Below, piece by piece: positions 1 through 5,358 of a stretch of 5,358 nucleotides of DNA. This DNA is from Pseudomonas sp. (lineage in GTDB: Bacteria; Pseudomonadota; Gammaproteobacteria; Pseudomonadales; Pseudomonadaceae): contig DNMQ01000017.1 of NCBI GenBank assembly GCA_003488145.1, forward strand, positions 1-5,358, written 5' to 3'. The translations under genes and the position numbers were made by a program. The notes below the pieces were generated by a model. That model was not told the DNA's origin. It made no database searches and saw nothing but the letters and a program-made list of their open reading frames with translations. Each line of letters starts with the position of its first letter. The stretch's first letter is position 1.

Positions 1-123
1 GGTGGCGCCGGGATTGCCGGAGCCACCGACACGCGGGTCGGGCATTCCGGCCAGGCGGCTAAGCAGTATGGCGAATGACAGCGAGCCGATCAGGTACGCG
101 AGCAAGGTCAGCAGCCAGAACAT
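1..123 (-). CDS. plsY: PlsY, acyl-phosphate:glycerol-3-phosphate acyltransferase (N-terminal part)
   Basis: PlsY is an inner-membrane enzyme that moves an acyl group from acyl-phosphate to glycerol-3-phosphate, making lysophosphatidic acid, the first step of phospholipid synthesis. Only the first 41 residues are present; the rest lies beyond the left edge. The protein starts [20 protein letters not shown], a hydrophobic first membrane helix (about residues 2-22), followed by the family's first signature loop, GSGNPGAT at residues 34-41, which carries the conserved serine and glycines of the glycerol-phosphate/acyl-phosphate site. I chose the ATG at 123 because an SD-like GGATGG ends 5 nt upstream and PlsY proteins normally begin directly with this helix. 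An in-frame ATG at 132 would add only MDS and lies inside that SD. The gene diverges from folB across a 75-bp gap. Confidence 0.93.
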   Translation of the reverse strand, partial: MFWLLTLLAYLIGSLSFAILLSRLAGMPDPRVGGSGNPGAT

Positions 124-151
124 GGAATCCATCCGGGGCAGGGAGCCTCTG

Positions 152-180
152 AGTCTAACGGCGCGTTTCGAGCTTGTCGT
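152..180 (-). promoter_or_regulatory. Possible sigma-70 promoter for plsY
   Basis: In the gap between divergent plsY and folB, the minus strand reads ACGACA (180-175), a 17-nt spacer, then TAGACT (157-152). Each box matches the sigma-70 consensus at four of six positions, and the spacing is ideal. It would give a leader of roughly 20 nt before the plsY ATG. Boxes this weak arise by chance, so this is only a candidate. I found no convincing rightward promoter for folB in the same gap. Confidence 0.25.
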
Positions 181-198
181 GCCGCAGGAGAACGTTGC

Positions 199-552
199 GT
201 GGATACAGTCTTCATCGAAGGCCTGGAAGTGGATACGGTAATCGGCGCCTACGACTGGGAGCGCGGGATTCGCCAGTGCCTGCAGCTCGACCTGACGCTG
301 GGCTGGGACGTCCGTCCCGCAGCCGAGCATGACGAGCTGGACAAGGCGCTGGATTACGCCCAGGTCGCGGCGGCCATCGATCGCTTTGCTGCCGAAGCTC
401 GCTTCGAGCTGGTCGAGACGTTCGCCGAGCGCCTGGCGCAAAAGCTGATGAGCGAGTTCGGCATCGTCTGGCTGCGCCTGCGGCTCACCAAACCAGGCGT
501 CAATGCGCGTGCCCGTGCGCTGGGCGTGGAGATCGAACGCGGATGTCGCTGA
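199..552 (+). CDS. folB: FolB, dihydroneopterin aldolase
   Basis: FolB is a cytoplasmic enzyme of tetrahydrofolate synthesis. It cleaves 7,8-dihydroneopterin to 6-hydroxymethyl-7,8-dihydropterin and glycolaldehyde, and usually also epimerises the substrate. The 117-residue product has the usual family length. The family landmarks are intact: the GAYDWE segment with catalytic Glu21, Tyr53 in LDYAQV, Glu73 in [10 protein letters not shown] (pterin anchor) and Lys98 in LTKPGV (catalytic lysine). The start is GTG at 199, supported by AGGAG at 186-190 with an 8-nt spacer; it gives [16 protein letters not shown], the typical beginning in Pseudomonas. The 3' end overlaps the folK-like gene by 10 nt (ATGTCGCTGA), so the two are probably co-transcribed and translationally coupled. 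Nothing in the sequence suggests loss of activity. Confidence 0.96.
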   Translation: MDTVFIEGLEVDTVIGAYDWERGIRQCLQLDLTLGWDVRPAAEHDELDKALDYAQVAAAIDRFAAEARFELVETFAERLAQKLMSEFGIVWLRLRLTKPGVNARARALGVEIERGCR

Positions 553-1085
553 CCCCCGTCATGCTCGGCCTGGGCAGCAATGTGCAGCGCATCGAGCGCC
601 TGCATGCCGGGCTCGATGCGCTGGCCGAGCTGCTGCAGGATATGCGTTGCTCGCCAGTGTTCGAGAGCCTGGCGGTGGGCTATAAGGGCGACAACTTCTA
701 CAACCTGGTGGTCGCCGGCTACACCGACCTGCCGCTGACGGAACTGGACCGCCGGCTCAAGTTCATCGAGGCGGACAACGGCCGTTACGCGCCGGATCGC
801 AAGGGGTTGCCGCTGGATATCGATGTGCTGCTGTATGGCGAGCTGGTCGGCAACTTCCATGGCTTGCTGCTGCCGCGTGCGGAGATCCTGAAGAACGCCT
901 TCGTGCTCTGGCCGCTGGCGTTATTGGCGCCGACCGTCAAACATCCCGCTGCAGGCGAGGCCTTTGCCGATCTGTGGGCGCAGTCATCCATCGACCAGCA
1001 GCTCTGGCCAGTGCCGTTTCAGTGGCGCGGCAGCGAGCTTACGCCTGCCGATCTGATCCGCAACCATCCTCCACAGCGCGCCTGA
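543..1085 (+). CDS. FolK-like protein: divergent HPPK paralogue with altered active site
   Basis: This 180-residue protein belongs to the HPPK (FolK) family, whose members transfer pyrophosphate from ATP to 6-hydroxymethyl-dihydropterin. Fold landmarks are GLGSN (9-13), FYNLVV (52-57), LDIDVLLYG (91-99, with Asp92 and Asp94 matching the metal-binding pair Asp95/Asp97 of E. coli HPPK) and FVLWPL (120-125). Other hallmarks are gone. The catalytic-loop RWGPR is replaced by RKGLP (86-90) with a two-residue deletion; His115 of E. coli aligns with Arg112 and Arg121 with Asn118; the pterin-loop YRTPPLG reads FESLAVG. Canonical activity is therefore doubtful, and I withhold the symbol folK. From memory, Pseudomonas carries a similar folB-linked paralogue plus a canonical folK elsewhere. 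The C-terminus (about 145-180) is longer than E. coli HPPK. The start at 543 overlaps folB; its SD is weak (GGAG, 11 nt upstream), which suggests coupling to folB translation. Confidence 0.85.
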   Translation: MSLTPVMLGLGSNVQRIERLHAGLDALAELLQDMRCSPVFESLAVGYKGDNFYNLVVAGYTDLPLTELDRRLKFIEADNGRYAPDRKGLPLDIDVLLYGELVGNFHGLLLPRAEILKNAFVLWPLALLAPTVKHPAAGEAFADLWAQSSIDQQLWPVPFQWRGSELTPADLIRNHPPQRA

Positions 1086-1091
1086 ATTGCC

Positions 1092-2261
1092 TTACTGCGA
1101 ATATTTCCGGCAGTAGATGCTCAGGGCATCGAGGCGCGCAGCACCGAGCGCTTTGCCCAGCTCGGCACCTTTGAATCCTTGCTCCAGCAGCGGTTTGACC
1201 GGCACGGCACGGGCCGCGCTGGCCGCGCCGTGCAGATAATCGGCTTCGAAGTGCAACTCGCCGGGCGCGCCTGCCAGGGCGTGCATTTCACAAGCCGTGA
1301 CGAACTGCTCGAAGCGCTCCGGCCGCCGGTAGATGTCGAAATGCTGCAGCATGTCGAGCAGTGCATCGGCATGCAGTTTCTTGGCGTTGAACGCGTCATC
1401 GTGATACCTGCCGAGCAGCATCGCCAGTTCCTGACAATCCTTCGGCGCCTTGCAGCGCTGGTTGAGTGTATCGATGGCGGCCAGACGTGGTTGCTGGCTA
1501 TCGGCCGACGTGGTGCAGCCAAGTAGCAGGCAGGCCCAGCGTACCGGCAGTGGCTGGGCATGTTCGGCGCACTGCCGAAGCGTGCCAAGCAGGTGCCCAC
1601 CGGCAGCATTGCCCTTGGCGAAGGTGACGGCCAGTTCCGGGAACAGCTCGGCCAGCGCGTCACACTCCTGCAGCACCTGAATGAACACATCCGGCCGCGG
1701 CTCCATCAGCGCACGCGAAATCTCTTTCCAGCTGCGTTCCGCCGTCAGCGCCGACAACTCGCCGGAGCGCGCCAGCTGGCGCATCAGCTCAAGTGTCTCG
1801 TCGGCGATACGGAAACCCAGTTCGGCATAGCGTGCAGCGAAGCGCGCCACGCGCAGAACACGCAACGGATCTTCGGCGAAAGCGGGGGAAACGTGGCGCA
1901 ATAGCCGTGCCCGCAGGTCGCGATGTCCGCCGTATGGATCGATCAGCTGGCCCTGGTCATCTTCGGCGATGGCATTGATGGTGAGATCGCGGCGCTGCAG
2001 ATCTTCTTCGAGGGTGACGTCGGGGCTGGCATGGAAGGTAAACCCGCCATAGCCACGACCGCTTTTGCGCTCGGTGCGCGCCAGGGCGTATTCCTCGCCG
2101 GTCTGCGGGTGCAGGAAAACCGGGAAGTCCGCACCGACCGGGCGGAAGCCGCTGGCCTGCATTTCTTCCGGTGTGGCACCGACCACCAGCCAGTCGACCT
2201 CGGTCACCGGGCGCCCCAACAGACGGTCGCGCACCGCGCCGCCGACTTTATAGATCTGCAT
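1092..2261 (-). CDS. cca: Cca, CCA-adding tRNA nucleotidyltransferase with degenerate HD domain
   Basis: Cca adds or repairs the 3' CCA end of tRNAs using CTP and ATP in the cytoplasm. The 389-residue product is a class II nucleotidyltransferase: GGAVRD (7-12), carboxylates Glu21 and Asp23, RRD (90-92) in [24 protein letters not shown] (130-145) and ERSWKE (175-180, nucleotide-templating region). The N-terminal half is nearly identical to the long enterobacterial/pseudomonad form, which has a C-terminal HD phosphohydrolase domain. Here that domain aligns along its length but its metal ligands are missing: CHDLGKG of E. coli reads LLGCTTS (His255/Asp256 become Leu247/Gly248), and HPEIDTGxH shrinks to a glycine/alanine-rich stretch. 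The protein is about 20 residues shorter than E. coli Cca. I chose ATG 2261, giving MQIYKVGG like E. coli MKIYLVGG; an in-frame GTG at 2267 is part of the SD. It ends 6 bp from the folK-like gene, tail to tail. Confidence 0.95.
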   Translation of the reverse strand: MQIYKVGGAVRDRLLGRPVTEVDWLVVGATPEEMQASGFRPVGADFPVFLHPQTGEEYALARTERKSGRGYGGFTFHASPDVTLEEDLQRRDLTINAIAEDDQGQLIDPYGGHRDLRARLLRHVSPAFAEDPLRVLRVARFAARYAELGFRIADETLELMRQLARSGELSALTAERSWKEISRALMEPRPDVFIQVLQECDALAELFPELAVTFAKGNAAGGHLLGTLRQCAEHAQPLPVRWACLLLGCTTSADSQQPRLAAIDTLNQRCKAPKDCQELAMLLGRYHDDAFNAKKLHADALLDMLQHFDIYRRPERFEQFVTACEMHALAGAPGELHFEADYLHGAASAARAVPVKPLLEQGFKGAELGKALGAARLDALSIYCRKYSQ

Positions 2262-2284
2262 GTCCACCTCCGTTGGCGCGGAGG
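2262..2284 (-). promoter_or_regulatory. cca ribosome binding site inside a hairpin
   Basis: On the minus strand the cca leader reads CCTCCG (2284-2279), a six-base loop CGCCAA, then CGGAGG (2272-2267), and the ATG follows 5 nt later at 2261. The arms are perfectly complementary, five of the six pairs being G-C. The right arm is the Shine-Dalgarno sequence itself, so folding would hide it from the ribosome. The same SD decides the start: ATG 2261 is at proper spacing, whereas the in-frame GTG at 2267 overlaps the SD. The structure is visible in the sequence; a regulatory role is inferred. Confidence 0.5.
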
Positions 2285-2322
2285 ATAAAGGATATCGGCG
2301 CTGAGGCTACAGCGTGGCGGGT

Positions 2323-2353
2323 AAGGAAGGGCCGCGGAGGTGGGCCGCGGCCC
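2323..2353 (-). terminator. Probable terminator after spoVR
   Basis: Just past the spoVR stop, the leftward transcript carries GGGCCGCGG (2353-2345), a 7-nt loop, CCGCGGCCC (2337-2329) and then TTCCTTA. A nine-pair all-GC stem followed by a T-containing tract fits an intrinsic terminator for the prkA-yeaH-spoVR operon. The T tract is interrupted by two C's, so efficiency is uncertain. The left arm can also pair within the overlapping palindrome at 2339-2356, and only one of the two hairpins can form at a time. Confidence 0.5.
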
Positions 2354-2356
2354 ACC
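2339..2356. repeat. Perfect 18-bp palindrome
   Basis: GGTGGGCCGCGGCCCACC equals its own reverse complement over all 18 bases, 1 bp from the spoVR stop. As RNA it would form a seven-pair stem with a CGCG loop. It shares bases with the proposed terminator stem, because GGGCCGCGG occurs twice on the plus strand (2329-2337 and 2342-2350), so two alternative hairpins are possible. It may be part of the terminator or, less likely, a protein-binding site. Confidence 0.6.
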
Positions 2357-2357
2357 G

Positions 2358-3905
2358 TCAGGCGAAGTTCATGCCGGGAAAACGGTTGTCGGTCTCTGCC
2401 TCGCTGCTGGGTCTTGGTGGCATGTGATGGGTATTGACCAGCTTATCGTCCTGCATCGACTGCAGGTGCACATCGAAGCCCCACAGCCGATGCAGATGCT
2501 TGAGCACCTCTTCGGTGGACCCGCCCAATGGCTTGCGGTCGTGCTGCATGTGACGCAAGGTCAGCGAGCGATCGCCGCGACGGTCGACGTTCCATACCTG
2601 GACGTTGGGCTCGCGGTTGCCGAGGTTGTATTGCGCGGCGAGCAGTTCGCGAATGGTGTGGTAACCACTTTCATCGTGGATCGCCGGGACCAGCAGCTCG
2701 TCCTTGCGGTCATCGTCAAGGATGCTGAACAGCTTGAGGTCGCGGATCACCTTAGGCGAGAGAAACTGCAGGATAAAGCTCTCGTCCTTGAAGTTGTTCA
2801 TGGCGAACTTGACGGTGGTCAGCCAGTCACTGCCGGCGATCTCCGGGAACCAGCGCTTGTCCTCCTCGGTGGGGTGCTCGCAAATCCGGCGGATGTCCTG
2901 GTACATGGCGAAGCCCAGGGTGTAGGGGTTGATGCCGCTGTAGTAGGGGCTGTCGAAGCCTGGCTGATAGATCACGCTGGTATGCGACTGCAGAAACTCC
3001 ATCATGAAGCCGTCGGTGACCAGGCCCTCGTCATACAGATCGTTTAGCAGGGTGTAGTGCCAGAATGTCGCCCAGCCTTCGTTCATCACCTGGGTCTGGC
3101 GCTGTGGATAGAAGTACTGCGCGATCTTGCGCACGATACGCACCACCTCGCGCTGCCATGGCTCCAACAGCGGGGCGTGCTTCTCGATGAAATAGAGGAT
3201 ATTTTCCTGCGGCTCTGCCGGGAAACGCTGACTGTCCGCCAACCCATCGCCCTTGTCCGTGCCCTTGGGAATGGTGCGCCAGAGGTCGTTGATCTGCCGT
3301 TGCAGATGTTCCTCACGATCCTTCTGGCGTCGGCGCTCTTCTTCTGCAGAGATGGGGTAGGGACGCTTGTAGCGGTCGACACCGTAGTTCATCAGTGCGT
3401 GGCAGGAGTCGAGCAAGTCTTCCACCGCATCGATGCCGTGCCGCTCCTCGCATTGCATGATGTACTGCTTGGCGAACACCAGGTAATCGATGATCGAGCT
3501 GGCATCGGTCCAGGTGCGGAACAGGTAGTTGCCCTTGAAGAAGCTGTTGTGCCCGTAGCTGGCGTGGGCGATCACCAGTGCCTGCATGCACATGGTGTTC
3601 TCTTCCATCAGGTAGGCGATGCAGGGATCAGAATTGATGACGATCTCGTAGGCCAGACCCATCTGTCCGCGCTTGTAGTGTTTCTCGGTGTGAAGGAACT
3701 GCTTGCCGTAGGACCAGTGGTGGTAACCCAGCGGCATGCCAACCGAGGCGTAGGCGTCCATCATCTGCTCGGCGGTGATCACCTCGATCTGGTTCGGGTA
3801 GGTGTCCAGCGCGTAGCGCTCGGCGATGCGGCCGATCTCGCGGTCGTACTGCCGAATCAGGTCGAAGGTCCATTCCGAGCCGGTGGAAATGGGCTGTCGC
3901 TTCAT
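2358..3905 (-). CDS. spoVR: SpoVR family protein (YcgB)
   Basis: SpoVR family proteins are named after a Bacillus spore-cortex gene but are widespread in non-sporulating proteobacteria (E. coli YcgB), where the biochemical function is unknown; they are linked to stress and stationary phase. The 515-residue product matches the family length (about 510). Conserved blocks visible are GYHHWSYGK (60-68), YEIVINSDPCIAYLMEENT (86-104), AHASYGHNSFFKGNYLF (113-129), NEGWATFWHY (275-284) and YSGINPYTLGFAMY (322-335). There is no signal peptide or membrane segment, so it should be cytoplasmic. A charged helical stretch lies at about 187-207. Clustered Glu and His residues (E101/E102, H114, H119, E276, H283) could form a metal site; this is inference. 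The ATG at 3905 has GAGG 8 nt upstream overlapping the yeaH stop; the in-frame GTG at 3914 lies in that SD. It is the last gene of prkA-yeaH-spoVR, 10 bp after yeaH. Confidence 0.95.
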   Translation of the reverse strand: MKRQPISTGSEWTFDLIRQYDREIGRIAERYALDTYPNQIEVITAEQMMDAYASVGMPLGYHHWSYGKQFLHTEKHYKRGQMGLAYEIVINSDPCIAYLMEENTMCMQALVIAHASYGHNSFFKGNYLFRTWTDASSIIDYLVFAKQYIMQCEERHGIDAVEDLLDSCHALMNYGVDRYKRPYPISAEEERRRQKDREEHLQRQINDLWRTIPKGTDKGDGLADSQRFPAEPQENILYFIEKHAPLLEPWQREVVRIVRKIAQYFYPQRQTQVMNEGWATFWHYTLLNDLYDEGLVTDGFMMEFLQSHTSVIYQPGFDSPYYSGINPYTLGFAMYQDIRRICEHPTEEDKRWFPEIAGSDWLTTVKFAMNNFKDESFILQFLSPKVIRDLKLFSILDDDRKDELLVPAIHDESGYHTIRELLAAQYNLGNREPNVQVWNVDRRGDRSLTLRHMQHDRKPLGGSTEEVLKHLHRLWGFDVHLQSMQDDKLVNTHHMPPRPSSEAETDNRFPGMNFA

Positions 3906-3918
3906 GCTGCACACCTCA
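3906..3918 (-). promoter_or_regulatory. spoVR ribosome binding site overlapping the yeaH stop
   Basis: The minus strand reads TGAGGTGTGCAGC followed by the spoVR ATG. The yeaH stop TGA (3918-3916) overlaps the SD core GAGG, with 8 nt to the ATG at 3905. A ribosome terminating on yeaH therefore sits on the spoVR start region, which suggests coupled translation. The SD position argues for ATG 3905 over the in-frame GTG at 3914. Confidence 0.7.
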
Positions 3919-5187
3919 GCTGGTCATGCGCCGCTGGAAGAGTTCGCGGAACACTGGGTAGATGTCCCCGGCGCTGACCAACTGCTGTTGGGCGAACGCA
4001 TCGGAAAAGGCTTCTGCGACCTGGTTGTACTCGTACCAGAGCGCCTGGTGTTCGCGCGGGGTGATTTCAACGTAGGTGAAGTACTGCACGAACGGCATGA
4101 TCTGGTTGATCAGGATGTCGCGGCACAGCGGCGAATCGTCGTTCCAGTTGTCGCCGTCGGAAGCCTGAGCGGCGTAGATGTTCCACTCGTTGGCCGGGTA
4201 ACGCTCGGCCATGATCTCCTGCATCATTTTCAGGGCGCTGGAGACGATGGTGCCGCCGGTCTCCCGCGAGTAGAAGAACTCTTCCTCGTCGACTTCCTTG
4301 GCGCTGGTGTGGTGACGGATGAATACCACATCGATCTTGTCGTAGTTCCGCTTGAGGAAAAGGTACAGCAGGATGAAGAAGCGCTTGGCGATGTCCTTGG
4401 TGGCCTGGGTCATGGAGCCGGAAACGTCCATCAGGCAGAACATCACCGCCTTGGAGCTGGGGTTGGGATGCTTGACCAGCAGGTTGTATTTCAGATCGAA
4501 GGTGTCGAGGAATGGCACGCGTTTGATGCGCGCCTTCAGCCGTTCGATCTCCTCCTCGGTGGCCTTGATGTCGCCGAAGTTGTTCGGCTCCTCAAGACGC
4601 AGTCGCTCCAGCTCTGCCTTCAGTGTGCGCAGTTGTGCACGGCTGCTGCCAGACAGCGCAATGCGTCTGGCATGGGCCGAGCGCAGAGTGCGCACGATGT
4701 TGATGCGCGACGGGTTGCCCTCGTTGCTGATGCCGGCGCGCACGGTTTTGAAGGTATCGGTGCCGGTCAGGTGACGCTTGACCAGATTGGGCAGCTCCAG
4801 GTCCTCGAACATGAAATCGAGGAATTCTTCCTGGGTGATCTGGAAGACGAAGTCGTCCATGCCGTCGCCGCTGTTGCTGGCCTGGCCGGCGCCCTGGCCA
4901 CCGCCGCCGCCCTGCGGTCTGGGGATGCGTTCGCCGGCAACGAACTCCTTGTTGCCCGGATGGACGATGGTCTGGCGGCCGCCGCGGCCGTGGTGCAGCA
5001 CCGGCTCATCGATGTCGCGGCCGGGAATGCTGATCTGCTCGCCATGCTCCATGTCGGTGATGGAGCGCCGGCCGACGGCTTCCTCCACCGCCTTCTTGAT
5101 ATGCCCACGGTACCGCTGCAGGAAACGCTGGCGGTTCACCGTGCTCTTGTTCTTGCCATTCAGGCGACGATCGATCACGTAGCTCAT
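3916..5187 (-). CDS. yeaH: YeaH, DUF444 family protein with VWA domain
   Basis: YeaH (UPF0229/DUF444) is a cytoplasmic protein encoded next to the PrkA/YeaG kinase. From memory, E. coli yeaG-yeaH act in adaptation to sustained nitrogen starvation; the molecular activity is not known. The product has 423 residues, as usual. It starts [15 protein letters not shown] and has a conserved N-terminal region with [10 protein letters not shown] (53-62) and HHGRGG (65-70), a glycine-rich linker [11 protein letters not shown] (91-101), and [23 protein letters not shown] (113-135). A charged, probably coiled-coil stretch follows (about 183-222), then a C-terminal von Willebrand A domain from about 246. 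Its MIDAS metal site looks complete: DVSGS (254-258), Thr313 in GGT and Asp344 in ASDGDNW. The start is ATG 5187 with GGAGG 4 nt upstream; the frame stays open to 5268, but that extension has no family match and covers the inverted repeat. Confidence 0.96.
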   Translation of the reverse strand: MSYVIDRRLNGKNKSTVNRQRFLQRYRGHIKKAVEEAVGRRSITDMEHGEQISIPGRDIDEPVLHHGRGGRQTIVHPGNKEFVAGERIPRPQGGGGGQGAGQASNSGDGMDDFVFQITQEEFLDFMFEDLELPNLVKRHLTGTDTFKTVRAGISNEGNPSRINIVRTLRSAHARRIALSGSSRAQLRTLKAELERLRLEEPNNFGDIKATEEEIERLKARIKRVPFLDTFDLKYNLLVKHPNPSSKAVMFCLMDVSGSMTQATKDIAKRFFILLYLFLKRNYDKIDVVFIRHHTSAKEVDEEEFFYSRETGGTIVSSALKMMQEIMAERYPANEWNIYAAQASDGDNWNDDSPLCRDILINQIMPFVQYFTYVEITPREHQALWYEYNQVAEAFSDAFAQQQLVSAGDIYPVFRELFQRRMTS

Positions 5188-5220
5188 AGGCCCTCCGGGC
5201 TTGGCTGAAACCATAGGCTC

Positions 5221-5254
5221 GAAGCTGGAAGCGCGCCGCGATGCTTCCAGCTTC
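5221..5254. repeat. Perfect 12-bp inverted repeat between prkA and yeaH
   Basis: GAAGCTGGAAGC (5221-5232) and GCTTCCAGCTTC (5243-5254) are exact reverse complements around a 10-base GC-rich loop. A further copy of GCTTCCAGC lies at 5257-5265, giving two direct copies of this nonamer (5243-5251 and 5257-5265). In the prkA-yeaH transcript this would be a strong hairpin starting about 15 nt after the prkA stop. No T tract follows, so it is not a standard terminator. It could be a REP-like intergenic element, an RNA processing or stability element, or a partial attenuator that lowers yeaH-spoVR expression relative to prkA. Confidence 0.7.
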
Positions 5255-5268
5255 AGGCTTCCAGCCAC

Positions 5269-5358
5269 TTACTGCGATTTACGCACCCGCAGATACCATT
5301 CGGACAGCAGGCGAACCTGCTTCTCGGTGTAGCCACGCTCGACCATGCGCACGACGAA
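5269..5358 (-). CDS. prkA: PrkA/YeaG, AAA+ serine kinase-like protein (C-terminal end)
   Basis: Only the last 29 codons and the TAA stop are in the window; the gene continues beyond the right edge. The visible tail contains MVERGYTEKQVRLLSEWYL followed by a basic end RVRKSQ, which I recognise as the conserved C-terminus of PrkA (E. coli YeaG). PrkA proteins combine an AAA+ ATPase domain with a C-terminal kinase-like domain. They have been described as serine kinases, and a Bacillus homologue as an ATP-dependent protease, so the activity is debated. The identification rests on this short tail plus position: prkA normally stands immediately upstream of yeaH, as here (81 bp, same strand). It is probably the first gene of the operon, with its promoter outside the window. 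Confidence 0.85.
   Translation of the reverse strand, partial: FVVRMVERGYTEKQVRLLSEWYLRVRKSQ

Noticed and set aside
91..101. Possible mobile or foreign DNA anywhere in the window
   Set aside because: All genes are conserved housekeeping or core stress genes with uniform high-GC composition and tight spacing. No transposase, integrase, terminal repeat or att-like site was seen.
199..552. folB as start of a longer operon with a rightward promoter in 124-198
   Set aside because: TCTAAC near 153-158 could pass as a -10 box, but the sequence 17 nt upstream does not resemble a -35. The folB promoter remains unassigned.
2285..2320. TATCCT boxes as a -10 element for cca
   Set aside because: Two TATCCT-like hexamers lie on the minus strand upstream of the cca SD, but no acceptable -35 box sits 16-18 nt further upstream. 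I could not support a promoter.
3057..3977. 306-codon open frame on the plus strand opposite spoVR
   Set aside because: Antisense shadow of a conserved gene, with no SD of note and no family resemblance. The 235-codon frame at 2340-3047 is rejected for the same reason.
3826..5208. 460-codon open frame on the plus strand opposite yeaH
   Set aside because: It lies entirely antisense to the well-supported yeaH gene and shows no recognisable domain. Long antisense frames are expected in GC-rich genes with strong third-position bias. Its valine/leucine/glycine-rich translation looks like such a shadow.
5188..5268. N-terminal extension of yeaH by 27 codons from an upstream start at 5268
   Set aside because: The extension encodes no conserved sequence and runs through the inverted repeat. 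Family members begin at the [11 protein letters not shown] position, which has its own SD.

Overview
The window looks like core chromosome of a high-GC gammaproteobacterium of the Pseudomonas/Stutzerimonas group. The FolB, Cca, YeaH, SpoVR and PlsY translations read very close to remembered Pseudomonas proteins, and the gene order plsY / folB-folK-like / cca / spoVR-yeaH-prkA is one I associate with Pseudomonas. No search was possible, so the genus call rests on recall. I see no insertion sequence, CRISPR array, tRNA, rRNA or sign of recent transfer.

Layout, left to right. Positions 1-123 (-) hold the N-terminus of plsY (phospholipid synthesis), cut by the window edge. It diverges from folB (199-552, +) and a folK-like gene (543-1085, +); these overlap by 10 nt and form a small folate cluster. 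Six bases further on they meet cca (1092-2261, -), the tRNA CCA-adding enzyme, tail to tail. A 96-bp gap holds the cca leader, with a hairpin over the cca ribosome binding site, and GC-rich inverted repeats that probably terminate the operon coming from the right. That operon is read leftward: prkA (C-terminal end only, 5269-5358), yeaH/DUF444 (3916-5187) and spoVR/ycgB (2358-3905). An 81-bp spacer carrying a perfect 12-bp inverted repeat separates prkA from yeaH. Only 10 bp separate yeaH from spoVR.

How the genes relate. FolB is intact and makes the pterin substrate that a FolK enzyme normally pyrophosphorylates. The FolK-like neighbour has lost most substrate- and ATP-binding residues of that family. 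Cca keeps the nucleotidyltransferase half, but its HD phosphohydrolase half has lost its metal ligands. PrkA (AAA+/kinase-like), YeaH (von Willebrand A domain) and SpoVR form a conserved but poorly understood stress/starvation module, and their tight linkage suggests joint action.

No wholly new system is evident. The points most worth following up are the degenerate HD domain of Cca, the non-canonical FolK paralogue, the RNA structures at the cca start and in the prkA-yeaH spacer, and a possible metal site in SpoVR.
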